A stretch of 64,000 nt of DNA from Celoporthe dispersa (GCA_016584495.1 WAID01000006.1:1550001-1614000); one strand, 5' to 3'; numbered from the stretch's first letter, positions 34,654 through 46,827 are shown. Translations and numbers: made by a program. Notes: generated by a model from the letters alone, not told the origin.

Positions 34654-36951
34654 CTAGAGCTTAAAGCTGGTGCTGGTCGCGGCCCTCCCGTCCTGTGCCT
34701 TTTTGCCCTCCATGTCCAGCACCTCGCCCTTTTTGTTGATCACCTTGACACCGCCCTTCTTCAGGTCCGCCATGGTGTCCTTCTTCTCCTGCGCCTTCCT
34801 GGACAGCTTTGTGGTCTCGCCGCCGGCCTTCCTGATCCTCTCCTTCTCCCGCCGGCGCCTGCGCAGCTTGTCCTCGCGGCTCATCTCCTGTCTCGCGACC
34901 GGCAGCCCGCTCTTGGCCACCACCTCACCCTTGTCCGCGCTGTCCTTGCCCGGTGCGTACACCTCCTGCGGCGCGATCATGCTCTCGCCACCGCCGACGC
35001 CCTGGGCCGTCGTGGGCTGTGCGTCCTCCATCGTGACCGTGGCGACGTCGGCCACGACGGTCAGGGACGGCGCTGCCGGCTTGGGCTTGTAGTGCCAGCT
35101 GCTGAGGGCGTCGAGCTTCGCCGAGACGTCCCTCCACATGTTCTCGATCTCCTTCTCCTCCCGGCGCATCTTCTCGTCCCTGGCGCTGACGTACGAGCCC
35201 GGGTTGGCGTTCTTGACATGCTCGTCCTCGTAGATCTCCGCGAGGCTCTGCTTCGCCTTGGAGTCGTCCAGCTCGACCAGGCCGCGGCGGACGTCGGCAG
35301 GCACGTCGGCGTTGGGCCGCCGCTTGACGACCTCGTCGAACTCGCCGGCGATGATGCGGCGCTTGACGAGGTCCTCGATCTCCTCGCTGACCTCCTCGGT
35401 GACGACCGTGATCGGCTTGCCCGCGTGCTCAAAGTCGAGGTCCTCCTCCAGGAGGGAGTTCATCGGCCGGCCGGCAGCTGAGGCCTCGCCCGAGAGCGTC
35501 CATGCCCGCTTGGCCACAAGCTCAGACTCCATCCTGCGGATCTCCTCGGACAGCTTCGCCTGCCGCCTCTCGTGGGCCGATCTGCGGGACTTGGGGTCCC
35601 CCGCAGACACGTCTGACAGGGCATCCTCCTCGTCAGAGCGTTCCGACATGTCCTCGAAGAGGTCGCGCCGCACGTCTCCCATGGCCCTCTCCATGTCCTG
35701 GTCATCTGGTGCTGCCTGTCGCTGAGGCCGAGGCGCCCTCGCCTTGTCGCCCTTCTTGGCTTTCCTCGGCGGTGGCGCGAAGAAGTCCTTGTAGAATATG
35801 TCATTGGCGGTGAGATCCATGCCCATGTCCCCCTCGAGGCCGTCCGCAAGGTCGCCCACCTCGTCGTCGCTCGCGCCTTCTGGCGCATCGAGGTCCATAT
35901 CGCCAAAGGTCGGGCCGGCATCGTCGCCATCATCATCATCATCCCCTTCGTCTTCGAGGCCTGATAGTCCATCTCCCCCCTCGTCGTCCTTGGCCGCCTT
36001 CTTGCCCTTTGGCTTGCCCTGAGGCTCTGAGAAGGGGTCACCGTGCCAGTTGATATCTTCATCGTCGCTTGCCTGGTCTGTATGCGGGTCGGCCTTGTAG
36101 TCCTGCTCCTCGAGCCACTGGGACTGCTTGTTGAAGTCGTCTATCGAGAAGAACCCATCGTTCAGCCCGTTCGGGTCTTCCACGTAGGTTCCGACGGGCT
36201 GGCTGAGGTCGTCTTCATCCTCCTCCTCCTCCTCCTCCTCCTCCTCTCCCATGCCGTCCTCGTGGAGCGCTTCTTCGTCGGCCAGGGCCGCGAAGTCGTC
36301 CACGTCTTCCTCTGCGGACAGGTGCTCATCCTGTCGGGACTCAGCATCCTCCCAGTCCTCCTGGCCGGATTCGCTGCCGGCCTCGCTCTCCCCGCCGCTG
36401 TCGAGCGAGCTGACATCGGACCCAGCCTCGTCAGACCGCACCTTTCTGGCATGTTCACCCACGCCGCCTGCCGCCTCTCCCTCTTTGCGCAGCTGGCCGT
36501 CCTCCTCCAGCGCGGCGAGCACGTCCTTGGAGGCCTGCAGCGTGGACTGGATGATTCTCCTGGCCTGCTGCCACACCTGGCCCGTCTCGAAGCCCTCCAC
36601 GTGCAGCCGCCGTATCTTGAGCACATCCCCGCCACCGCCACCGGCCTCTCTCTTCCTCTTCTTCTCCCTCAGCCTCCTCGCCGCCTGCTCGTCACCCACC
36701 TGGCCCGCAAACGCGTCCAGCGCATGCTTAGCCCAGTGCAGCCCCGCTGTCGACACGGACGCGGGCGGCTGGAGGAAGGTATGTCTGTTCTCGGCCCGGA
36801 GGGCGTCGAGGAAGGCAAGCATCGAGGCCGTCTCGTGCGGGGAGGTGGCCATGGCGGCCATGATGCCCGGGTTGTCGTGTGCGTGGGTGAGCGTGTTGGA
36901 GGAAGTCGATGCCAGTGAGGACGAGGTGGTGCTGCCCTCTGCTGCGGCCAT
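34654..36951 (-). CDS. mpp10: U3 snoRNP protein Mpp10
   Basis: A single exon of 765 residues starting at the ATG at 36951, the first ATG in the frame; the codons before it have none. Mpp10 is a component of the small-subunit processome in the nucleolus. With Imp3 and Imp4 it supports U3-dependent cleavage of the pre-18S rRNA. Signature stretches include NDGFFSIDDFNKQSQWLE, NDIFYKDFFAPP, AWTLSGEASAAGRPMNSLLEEDLDFEH and VVKRRPNADVP. Large acidic blocks (poly-Glu at about residues 238-248, several Asp-rich segments) and a basic C-terminal third with coiled coils are typical of the family. The length is slightly above the fungal average because of acidic insertions. No frame problems were seen despite the repetitive codons. 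Confidence 0.95.
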   Translation of the reverse strand: MAAAEGSTTSSSLASTSSNTLTHAHDNPGIMAAMATSPHETASMLAFLDALRAENRHTFLQPPASVSTAGLHWAKHALDAFAGQVGDEQAARRLREKKRKREAGGGGGDVLKIRRLHVEGFETGQVWQQARRIIQSTLQASKDVLAALEEDGQLRKEGEAAGGVGEHARKVRSDEAGSDVSSLDSGGESEAGSESGQEDWEDAESRQDEHLSAEEDVDDFAALADEEALHEDGMGEEEEEEEEEDEDDLSQPVGTYVEDPNGLNDGFFSIDDFNKQSQWLEEQDYKADPHTDQASDDEDINWHGDPFSEPQGKPKGKKAAKDDEGGDGLSGLEDEGDDDDDGDDAGPTFGDMDLDAPEGASDDEVGDLADGLEGDMGMDLTANDIFYKDFFAPPPRKAKKGDKARAPRPQRQAAPDDQDMERAMGDVRRDLFEDMSERSDEEDALSDVSAGDPKSRRSAHERRQAKLSEEIRRMESELVAKRAWTLSGEASAAGRPMNSLLEEDLDFEHAGKPITVVTEEVSEEIEDLVKRRIIAGEFDEVVKRRPNADVPADVRRGLVELDDSKAKQSLAEIYEDEHVKNANPGSYVSARDEKMRREEKEIENMWRDVSAKLDALSSWHYKPKPAAPSLTVVADVATVTMEDAQPTTAQGVGGGESMIAPQEVYAPGKDSADKGEVVAKSGLPVARQEMSREDKLRRRRREKERIRKAGGETTKLSRKAQEKKDTMADLKKGGVKVINKKGEVLDMEGKKAQDGRAATSTSFKL

Positions 36952-37588
36952 GTCGGGGGGGGGGGGGGTTTGCAGCGGTCCGTTAAGCGGTCGAGAGCGA
37001 GAGAAGCCAAGAAAAAAGGTTTTGTTGTTGTCGGACTGGGTTTGATTGGCTTGGTCTTGGCGCGCGGCTTGAGAACTCAAAAGAGAAAAAGCAAAGAAAA
37101 ACAGCTATTCTGTTTCTGTCTCTCTTTTTTTCTTCTTTTCTTCTTCCTCTGCACGACCCTGCCGACCTGGCTTGCTAGGTGAGAGGACGAAAAAATTCAC
37201 AGAGGTTAAAAATTTCTGGCAGGGGTTGTTGAGCCGCTGTGGGATCATTGGCTGGCAGGATGGGTAGGTGGGGGAGGGGGGGAGGGGGGAGGGGAACGCT
37301 AGGGTACCCCACCCCGTGGTGCTGAGGTGCTGAGGTGCTGAGCTACAGCGGCATAGCGCTGATGCTAGCACACAATAACAGTGCTGTGGAGTAGTGCCGT
37401 AGTACTACCGGCCGACTCGGTACAGGTTCCCCCACGCCCATGGCAGACCCTGAAACCTATTCCTCTGCTGTTGACGAGCACGAGAGGTAAGTACTACAGT
37501 ACGTAATGTGCAGCGTGAGGATGCAGCCGCTCAATACTTCGTTGAATCACAGTCAATAATCTCATGCGCAGAGGTCCCACAGAGGTCC

Positions 37589-37629
<41 letters not shown>

Positions 37630-39445
37630 AGCACAACCTTCGAGCCGCCATCAGCTCTGCTGGGCGCCAGACAGAGCACTGGCTGGCCCAGAAATTGTGA
37701 TCGGTCACTCTCACAAGCATGCCACTGGTTGGGGTAACACACCACCACAAAACAGCGTGTGTTCTTGATCGAAGCGGCAGCGTTTTGTTGTTTGTTATTC
37801 CTTTTTCCTTTCTCTTCTTTTTATCCTTCTTCTTCGGTTCCAGACCAGTCGATGGTTCACCCTTCCGGTATCCCAAATCTGGACGACGAGCTGTCTACCC
37901 TCAGGCTGAGTCCACGCAGAAAGAGAGGGGGTTCAGAGGCCTGCCGAAAAAGTAATATTGCATCTGCAGGCTCTGTGCCGTAGGTCCCCCCATGTGTGTC
38001 TCTCTCTACATGAGGCAGGAGGTCACGCGAGCAGTCTATCATCCTGAGACCACCCATACATATCGTGTGATTCTCCTCCATGTCAGACATTCATGCATAT
38101 GAACTGTCACCGTGGCTTGATGATGGCAACGTCGGTGAGTGGACGCCATGGGAGATCGTTGAATCGCAACAAGCCGCTCGGCTTGGACGGAGCGGGAGGC
38201 TAATGTGGGTGTACACACCAAGGCCCACGGTCGAGATTGGAGAGTCCACTGCATACAGACATCATTACGTACCACGACAGGTCTCTCTCCTTCGTCTCTC
38301 CTGCCCTGCTGTCTGTTCATGATCTCCAGCCCGACGGCCACCCACAGCACAGCTATCTGGAGAGGAAACGGATAAAGTGCGGCTCCAGTTGGGACCGAGC
38401 CGTCTGCTTCCGGCCCGGATATACCACCGGGGCATATGCGGCTTGTGGATCGAGATGTCCTGCCCTGGATCCAGGTCCCTCTCATCAGGGAAGACCCAGC
38501 ACCAGATACGAACGCCTCAACAAACTTCGTCGGACAGTTGAGGTCGAGGAAGAGCAGAAAGAGGTACTAAGAGAAACACTAGAAAAGGTTGAAGAAGCAA
38601 AAGAAGAAGAGCGAGGGGGCAAGGGAAAAAACAAAATAAGATCGGAGCTAGAACTCAATTGTCGTCTTGGCGATCTTGTCTTTGACTCTTGATGTCCGAA
38701 ACCTCCATGGATAATAGTGGTGGAGGTGGTGGTGGTTGGAGGGATTCGGACGGCCATCCACACATCCTAACCAGAGGCCAAAAGGCCTAGACCTTCTCAC
38801 ATGCGCATGGCACCACCAGCATTGGGTTTTCCCAGCCCGCTGCTGAACCACAGAGTCAAGGCCCCCGTCTGTGCCAACCCCCCTTGTTCCCTGCACCTGT
38901 CCCGATACGTGATAAGAACGTCGTGCTGTGTGTTAAACTTTGCATCGTTTATTCCCAGACGGATGCGACATGAGGAACGCCTACGAGCTTTGTGATAGTG
39001 CCCGCCTCTCTCTCCTTTCTGTCTAGTGAAGGAGATAACGGTCGTCTCTCTCTACCTTCTCTCGGTGACACTATCTGCTTGTGAGGCCTCAAATATCCAT
39101 CCCGTCTTTTTGTTCTTCCTCGCTCTATTCTTTTCTTTTCACTTTTTTTTCTCTCTTAGAGGTACTGTCGTCCCAGCCTCAATCAATCACACAATCAATT
39201 GACCCCTGAAATCCTTCTACCAGCCATCTCCGCTACAGTCTTAAACACTAATCCCGCCCCCCCCCCTCCTTTCCTCTCGTTTTCCAATTCCCTGTTTTGT
39301 CGACGTCACCCCCTTGTGTCGGTTTTTTTTTTGGGGTACATCAGCAAGCCGACACAACCGATCCGCGCATGTCCACGTCCGCCGCGTGTGTACCTTGGTG
39401 GCAGCTCAGCTTGGTCGCATAAGGAGGGAGGACGAGGACGAGGCG
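36952..39445. other. divergent intergenic region, mpp10 to SPX gene
   Basis: This holds the mpp10 promoter and the 5' region of the SPX gene. Features are a GAGGTGCT-type short tandem repeat near 37318-37342, a GA repeat (37592-37625) and long pyrimidine tracts at 39000-39180. A possible isolated first exon (ATG at 37441 with donor GTAAGT at 37489) has no recognisable continuation. Confidence 0.45.
37592..37625. repeat. (GA)n microsatellite
   Basis: About 17 GA units in non-coding DNA, immediately after two copies of the motif GAGGTCCCACA. Confidence 0.85.
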
Positions 39446-41246
39446 ATGAAGTACGGACAGAAGTTCGAGAGGGAATCAGTACCAGAATGGAGCCTCCGTA
39501 TGTCGTCATGCACCCCAACACAGACAGGACAGCTCTAGTCCAAGCCACCGTTACCTAACCTGTCTTTCGGCGTATCACTGACGACCTGGTTCTCCCTTTT
39601 TTTGTTTCTCTCTACAGATAATATCGACTACAATTCCCTCAAGCACTATATCAAAGTCCACACCACAAAAGGCGAGGCCAAGGCGCTCGCCATCCCCGGC
39701 TCAGCCCGACACGCGCCTTGCCAAGGTCGAGAACGAGCTCTACAGCGAGCTCTGCAACCAGCATGCCCGCGCAGGTCTCTTCGTGACCGCCAAGGCAGAC
39801 GAGATCAGCCGCCGGCTCCGTATGCACAGTCCCCCTCCTGTTCCTACGAGCGCCCTGCCCTGACGGGACCGCATGGGCCTCTGGCGAGACAAGGCGGCAC
39901 TGACCTGTCACACCACACAGAACACCTCTCCGACGAGACACACCGACTCATCCTGCGCTGCGCCAGCACACAGCGAGAAAACATATCCAGGAAGCGGCAC
40001 CGCAGGTTTACGAGGCTCGGGCGCGAGGTCCTGAGCTGCGGTGACGACATACAACACCTCGGGCGGTTTGCCGGCGCGCAGACCATCGCCTTTCGCAAAC
40101 TCCTGAAGAAATACAAGGTCTGTGCCCCGGTACGACGAGGGAGATGGGAGGGAGCACACGGCAAATTAGGGCACGGAGAACCATGACTGACGTGTTGATC
40201 GGCAGAAATGGACCGGCTCCAGCGCGCTGGGCGCCCGGTTCCGAGATAACGTCCTGGACCAGCCCAAGAGCTTCACCAGAAAGAGCTTCCAGCCCCTGCA
40301 GCAGGCATGCGACGAGCTGCTGTCCACGATACGCGACTCGACCCCCGTGCGAAGCCTACCCTCGTCTCCCCCACCCCCTGACAGCGAACACATCACCGAC
40401 CCCGACCCCGTCAGCCCACGACAGTCTCTGAGGCGGGTGAGGATAAAACCGGGGCCTCCGCGAACCTACATGTTCCAGCCCCCGAGGGAGGAGACCGTCA
40501 GCTACTGGAACGAGTACGACAACGGCAGCGAGAACGGCGACATGGAGGACGACTACGCAATATACGTCCACCCGGACGAGGAGGGCAGCGCAGACCTCAA
40601 GGCCATCCTGCACGCATTCGCCAGGCCCTTCTCCAAGGCCCGCTCATGGGTCACATCCCGCGAGCCGGAGCGCCGATCCCTCCTCGGCCGACAGCGGAGC
40701 GACTCGACCTACGGCTCGACAGGCTCGGTGCCCTCCGCCGCCGACCACAGCTACTTCACCACCCCGCCGGGCCACCCACCACCGCCCAGCCGGGGCAACG
40801 ACTCCAGCACCGCGGTCGAGACGGACGCCGAGGAGGACGAGGCAGACCTCGGGCCCGGCTACTCGAGCTCCGAGGAGTTCCCGTCAGGCTACCAGGCACA
40901 CTATGCCTCCCTGCCCAGCATCCACGACCAGCGCATGTACGTCTACAAGGACCGCGTGCTGTTTCTCGCCACCAGCGGCCTGTTTGCCATGTCCTTCCTG
41001 CTCCTCGGCATCGCCACCGTGCTCATCCTCACGGGCAGGCACAAGCTGCGGGTCGAGGTTGATGCCGGGGCCACCCTGGGCGCCGTCGTCTCCATCGGGT
41101 GCGGCTGCACCGCGCTCGCCATGGCGATGACGAGGTGGGACAGCCTCAGCCTGGCGAACCGGGTCGTGGTCTCGGTCACCTTTGTCACCATCTTTGCGCT
41201 GAACGGCATGTTGCTTCTCTTGGTCATGGGGAACACGGCGTTATGA
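39446..41246 (+). CDS. SPX-domain protein with three C-terminal membrane segments, one frame break
   Basis: Four exons (39446-39497, 39618-39819, 39921-40117, 40206-41246) give about 496 residues. The N-terminal 160 residues are an SPX domain (MKYGQKFERESVPEW, IDYNSLKHYIK, FRKLLKKYKKWTGSS), which senses inositol pyrophosphates and so phosphate status. A disordered Ser/Pro/acid-rich linker follows. Three hydrophobic helices lie at about 401-427, 440-462 and 470-492. The SPX-linker-three-helix layout resembles the regulatory Vtc5/VTC-like proteins of the vacuolar polyphosphate system, but I see no VTC catalytic tunnel domain. Exon 2 needs one base removed at the C4 run 39694-39697 (or two added nearby) to pass from ALAIP into DTRLAKVENELYSEL. 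This is the same kind of homopolymer error as elsewhere. Vacuolar or endomembrane location is inferred. Confidence 0.85.
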
Positions 41247-41940
41247 GCTACCTACCAGTTCAGCTCCCTTTCCTTGTTTATAAGAAATAGGTAGAATTTT
41301 TCTGGGTTATTATCATTGGTTCTCTGGGCGGGTCTACAAGTGGTCTCTTTTCTCGATACCGAATGTCGTCTTATTTTTTTTTTTCCTTTCCTTTTTCCCA
41401 TTGCCCTTTTTGCTTTGTGTGTGTGTTTTTCTGCTTGTGTGTTTACCCCCTCATCCATCACCTCTGTCTTGTCTCTCTTATCTCAACGACTGGCGCTAGA
41501 TTGGCACTCTTGTTCATATAGGCTACCGGGCTTGAAGCTTCCGTAATGACAGCACCGTCTCATAGCATTCTCACTGAGGTGATGTGTGTGTGTGTGTGTG
41601 TGTGTATTGTGTTTGTGTGCACGCGCGAGTGTTCTGGACAAGTCGACGTACGACTACAACCAGGCTACTTCGGACGCCTGGCTCCGCGCTGGACGGTTCA
41701 GGGACCATCAGCCAATTTATCCGACACAACACCGCCAGCCTGACCCGCGCAGCAGCAGCCCGGTTAGGATCTGGCTGTCGTCTTCCGCTGTTCGAGTAGT
41801 CCCATAAGTAGGAGGGCCATTCCTCCCCCCCCCCCCCAAACTGCTCTTAGATTCTCATCTCTGTGGTTTTCTCTCCGGCCGAGTCTCTTCCTTTCCTCCT
41901 CGGTCTTCTTGTCGCCGCGCCCCCACATAGCAACCTCACG
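41247..41940. other. intergenic region with GT repeat
   Basis: The downstream region of the SPX gene and upstream region of the secreted-protein gene. A GT repeat spans about 41583-41605 and a 14-base C run lies at about 41826-41839. No coding signal was seen. Confidence 0.5.
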
Positions 41941-42695
41941 ATGTTGACCGCACTGCTCGTCGCGCTGGCGCTTCCATTCGCTGCGTTGGCAGAACCGCAG
42001 CAGATTCGCTCGGTGGAGGATCCAATCCTGCATTACTACCTGCAGGCCTACTCTGGAAACAGTAGGTTCTCCTCCTCCTCCTTGACACTGCACCACGCAC
42101 CACAAGCGAGGGTACCGAGGCCCTGGACAAGACATCTCACAGCACCACCCATTCGTCGACAGCGCAGGCTTGTAAGAAGGCTGATAGCGGTGTGATCTCC
42201 ACAATTGCTGAGATAGGCACCCTCGCCACCGTGGGCCCGGAGGCGACGTCCGAGTACTATACTGTCAATGGCACGATCCAGTCGACCAACTCGTCCCTGT
42301 ACCTGAACGTGGGAAACGACACGACGTCGTATAAGACGCTTACTTTTGAGGCGGTGGCTACAATGAGCGAGTGGACGCTGGAGGGAGACACGATCGTCAC
42401 GGAGGAGACTAGTATCTATGGAAGACGTGAGTCGCGGCGATCCTTTTCGAAAATCCAAGCGGCGGTCGCCTCCTCGCTTCTCGCGGCCGCTGTTTCCTCC
42501 AACCCTCTCCTTGGCGCTGGGAACAAAAGAGGAACATGAGGCTGATGAGGTAATTGTGCGCGTACAGAGCTGAACTTCCTCGCCTGCGAGCTGGATGCGG
42601 ACTACTGGCAGGTCTACCTCCAGACGGGCAGCGACACGCCGGCTAGTGGGACGTGTAGTAACTATCAGACGCTGCATCTACCCTGTATCTGCTGA
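41941..42695 (+). CDS. small secreted protein of unknown function
   Basis: Three exons (41941-42061, 42163-42426, 42568-42695) encode 170 residues. A clear signal peptide (LTALLVALALPFAALA) precedes the mature N terminus EPQQIRS. The mature part is Thr/Ser-rich, has several N-glycosylation sequons (NGT, NSS, NDT) and six cysteines: one early (QACKKAD), one in FLACELDADYWQVYLQTG, and the rest in the C-terminal TCSNYQ and LPCIC. I do not recognise a family. Fungi of this kind secrete many such small cysteine-containing proteins, some of them effectors or cell-wall proteins, and nothing here decides between those. Splice junctions are canonical; exon 2 starts after GACAG, because the next AG downstream would give an early stop. 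Confidence 0.78.
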
Positions 42696-44856
42696 TTGGA
42701 GCAGTGCGTTGGGAGGGAGGAGGGGAGGGGAGAGGGAAAGGGGAGGGCAAGAGATTCCCTGCTTGGTGGACTGCCAGAGATTAATAGCCAGTATTCCAAG
42801 AACAACATATCTTCTGCACGTACATAGTCTGTTACAGAACATCCTTCATCTCAGAGTTGGCCACGAAACACGTACTTAAACATCAACTTCTGAAATTAAA
42901 ATATTTGCATCTCTTCTCTGAACAAGGGAGTGAGAAGGTAATTAGGTGTCCAGGTTCTTTTTTTTCTTCTTCCTTCTCTTTTCGTTCTTTCTAATACATA
43001 TATTATATAGTTGTATAACCACACTCCTGGATACAAATGCATCTCGTTAAGCATTTAGCGAAAGTGCATACATCTGATCGACATCCCATTGTATGTGCCC
43101 AAAGAAAGGGTCTCAACAAATATTATTCTTTAGGAACCTGACATTCATCAGATGAGAATTAGAATACCCAAGGTAAGTACCTGGGAATCCTTGATTGATA
43201 GTTGCGAGGAAATCTATAGCAATCTTCTCCCTGCCAGGGACCTTCCCTTCCCAGAGCTCATTTAAGCACATCGTGCAGTGTAATGCACCAGGCTAAATTT
43301 ATGCTGTTGCAATAGATCTCTCTCAAATCTAAGCCCCCAAAGCTTAAAGAGGTTCCCATGCTCCATATCTGCACTCTGAGTGGATGTCTCTCAAATGAGG
43401 GAACTTTGGTACCAGCCATCTCGACTAAGCCCTTGTTTCTGCCATAGCTCATATAAATCTGTATAACCTACGACTCCTGCATGATAAGTTCTTTACTCTT
43501 TTATGGGGTTTTCATGCAGGAGGTTGCACTCAAATGGGCTGTGTAGATAGAAGTCTATTAGTATTATATAATAAATTTTGCTTCAGCCAAACCGAGTTGC
43601 TATTACATAGTAATTACTACCCAAGTTTGTTGCATAAAGGGTAATTTACAGTCGGCCACAATTCCAGCCAGCATTTTGACCCTGTCGGTTGCTTTCGAGA
43701 GGTACTTAATACCTGGGCACGCAGACGCGCGTCGGCCTGGTCTCCACGCCCGTCCTGTTCTGCTGACTTGATAATATCGTCTGATGTAACCTAGACGGCG
43801 GTGTGTAAACTTGCTCTCCAATTCCAGAAAAAGAAAAAAGAAGATTAAAGCAAGGCAAGACCCTGGGCCCAGAGGTTCTCGTGCCAGGCGAGGGACCCGG
43901 CACTTGAGGTCCTTGAGCTTGCTGCAGACCGAGAGCTTATAACGAACACTGCCAGAGTTTATCCCGGGCTGAAAACAGGCACGCCGAGGATCAGACGATC
44001 TGTGATTGCAACATTGACCGAAACTGTAACTCTTGCCTTTTCGTTCGTGGCCGTGGGATACTACTGGCAAGCTATTGATTTTGCGTTCCTTAGATGCCGT
44101 GGGTCTGATGACGTGCCATGCCCCTGTCCAAGACGTGAGACTGACTTGCGGGGATTTTATTCCGACATCCGATATGGTCAGGGATGATGGGCACACACCC
44201 CTCCCTTCACCTTGATAGAACCCGCCCTGTCTTGTTTATTGTCCCTTGAGGAGTGCATGCTGCACCGTCAAGGGCATGATTCTCGAGGACACACGGACGC
44301 CTGTATGTAATGGCGTCAGAGCCTCCTTCTCCACCCCTCAGACGCATCGAGTTCTCCAACCTCCTCCTTTATCATTCCCGTATTGGGTGTACTTATTATA
44401 GTGCATTTCGGTTCGATCACGAGAGCGGCCCAGTCAGCCAGGTTTGTCCCACCCCAACAGAAACCAGACCAGACCCCTCCTCACCGCACTGCGCTGAAGC
44501 CCAGCCAACCGCGACTAGGGGGGGCTTGCTGCTGCAAGGTTGAATCGCGTGATGCCTGGGTGAGCGCACCGGACCACTGCTCAGACCAATCACCAAGGCA
44601 CCTCTGGACAGGTTGGACCAGGTCAACAAGACCCAGTGCCGCTGTGGCGGGGTTGTTGCCGAAGCCACATGCAGCTTTACGTCGCCATGCGCCCGGCAGA
44701 AGATGTGCTCCCCGGTCCCTAGCTGCTGCCCACCTCGAAAACCTATTTATGATGAAGAGCAGCCGAGGAGGACGAGAGGGAGCAGCAGCAGCAGCCGCCA
44801 TGAGCCCTGCTGACTCTGGATCCCTCGGCTGGGCACTGCTAGACAGAACCGTAGAG
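42696..44856. other. AT-richer intergenic block
   Basis: GC drops to about 40 percent around 42.9-43.7 kb, well below the genes on either side. Open frames are short and none shows a protein family. It could be an old, mutated repeat, but I could not identify an element end or a coding remnant. Confidence 0.5.
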
Positions 44857-46609
44857 ATGGCGTCCAACAAGGTCCCTCGATACCTGCAGCAGGTCCTTGC
44901 GTGGCTGACGGCCTGTACGGCTGCCCAACCTTATGTCGCCATCCCCTCTAGTGTGCCCTCGAATGCGTCTGGCATCGTCGACCCGGACTTTGCTGGGTTT
45001 GCCTTTGAGCAGGCCTCGCTCTGGAACTATGCCCAGGACGCGGACGGCAACGCAAATGCGTTTTCTATCAATCTCATTGCTGCCATCACTAACCGTACCG
45101 GCGGAAAACCTCTGATCAGGCTGGGCGGTACCTCGTGAGTCTCTCTCCTCCTCCTCCTTCCCTTTTTTTTTTTCTTTCTTCTTTTCTTTTTTGGAAAAAA
45201 AGATGTGTGTGTGTGTGTGTTGTTCTGGTTGCCCACAGCTTAAGCTAGAGGCCATGGCGGGTATTCTTCATAACGCGCTGACCAACCAAACAAAAAAAAA
45301 ATAAAGAGCCGACTATGCGTATTATATCGCAAACCAGACCGAGCCGGCACTGCCGCGCGCTGAGGTCTACAACTACCAAGACATCGGGGGGACGACGATC
45401 GGGCCCTCGTACTGGGAGCTGTGCAAGATCTTCACGGACGCCCAGTACATCATCCAGACGCCCATGGCCATCACAGATGTGGACGAGACAGTCCTGTGGG
45501 CGACGACGGTGGTCGAGGCCATCGGGCTGGACAGGATTCACTCGTTTGAGCCAGGAAACGAAGCAGACCTGTACCCAGCCACGGACCTGGGCCCGCCCAC
45601 CTACCAGGCGGCGCTGACCAACGAGACCTACGTGGGCAACTTCACCGCGTACGCAGCAGCCATCGCGGACGCCCTGAACCTCACGTCCTCGGAGCTGCCC
45701 TTCTTCCAGGCCTTTGACACAAGCGCCCACTTTGACGACTCGGACGCCTGGGTCCTGGACGTCCCCACGGGCTTCGGCCTGGGCATCGACGACGACAATA
45801 TCGTCAAGACGGTGGCCCACCACTACTACCAGACCGACGGCGGCAGTGCCTCGACCCTGGCGACCGGCCTGATGACACACAGCGCCATCACAGGCCACCT
45901 CGACCTGTTCCGGCCCGCCATCGACTGGCTGCAGGCCAACAAGCCCGACATATCCTACATCCTGTCCGAGATCGGCAACTCGCTGAACCCGACCCACGAC
46001 TACGCCTACCAGGCCGTCCTGGGCTCCGCCCTGTGGCAGGTGGACTTCCAGCTGTACGCCCTGAGCATCGGCGTGGCCCGCTTCAACTTCCAGCAGATCA
46101 TGCACAGCGGCTTCGACCTGTGGCTGCCGCAGGCCTCCGGGACCAGCGAGCCGCAGGTGTTTGCCAACTACTACGCGCAGCCGTTCGTGGCGGATTTTGT
46201 CGGCAGCAGCGGCACCGCGCAGGTAGCCCTGCTCGACATCGAGGACGAGTCGACGGGGAACTGGGCCGGGTATGCCGCGTACGAGGGCGGCGCGCCCGCG
46301 AGGCTTGCCTTTGTCAACCTGGACTACTGGAACAGCTCGAGCTCCGCGGCGGCCAGGGCGGGCCAGAACATCTCCGTCAGCGTTCCGGAGGGGGTCACAA
46401 GCGTGACGGTCGACCTGCTGAGCAGCCCTCTCGGCGCGGGCGGGAGCGCAGACACCATCACGTACGCCGGCAGCCAGTGGACCTACGAGAGCGCCGGGCT
46501 GGAGGTGAAGGGGGTGAGGAATGACTCGCAGACCCTGGAGGTGGTAGATGGGTCCGTGTCCATCGCGGTGTACCAGAGCTCGGCCGTCCTGGTGCACTTG
46601 ACGAGCTGA
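44857..46609 (+). CDS. secreted GH79 beta-glucuronidase-like glycoside hydrolase
   Basis: Two exons (44857-45134, 45307-46609) encode 526 residues. I chose the ATG at 44857 because it gives a usable signal peptide (residues 1 to about 27, ending TACTAAQP). Earlier in-frame ATGs would bury it. The protein matches fungal family GH79: GFAFEQASLWNY and LIRLGGTSADYA near the start, FEPGNEAD with the probable acid/base Glu at about 178, and ILSEIGNS with the probable nucleophile Glu at about 313. A C-terminal beta-sandwich follows. Fungal GH79 enzymes release glucuronic acid or its 4-O-methyl ether, chiefly from arabinogalactan proteins. There are many N-glycosylation sequons. The intron acceptor is AAAG|A, a weak site, but it is the only one that continues the GGTSADY motif in frame. 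The gene is convergent with the DUF3445 gene. Confidence 0.9.
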
Positions 46610-46827
46610 GGATAGCAAACCGATAGAACTCTGTGCGCATCGATAAAGTCATACACAACATGGTCACCCGATAACTGGTCAGATCGACTCCTTTTCTGAT
46701 TCCCAATCTTATTTGTAGTTCTCAATTTCCCTTTTTGGAATACATCATTCAAAACTTGTGGTGGATCATGACAAATCAACGCAATCCAAGATAATTACTG
46801 GCCTGCTCCTCCTCCACACACACGCAC

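Noticed and set aside
36043..36918. 291-codon plus-strand open frame
   Set aside because: Antisense shadow of mpp10, driven by its acidic codon repeats.
45245..46618. 457-codon minus-strand open frame
   Set aside because: It is the complement of the GH79 exon 2, with Val/Gly/Arg-rich shadow composition.
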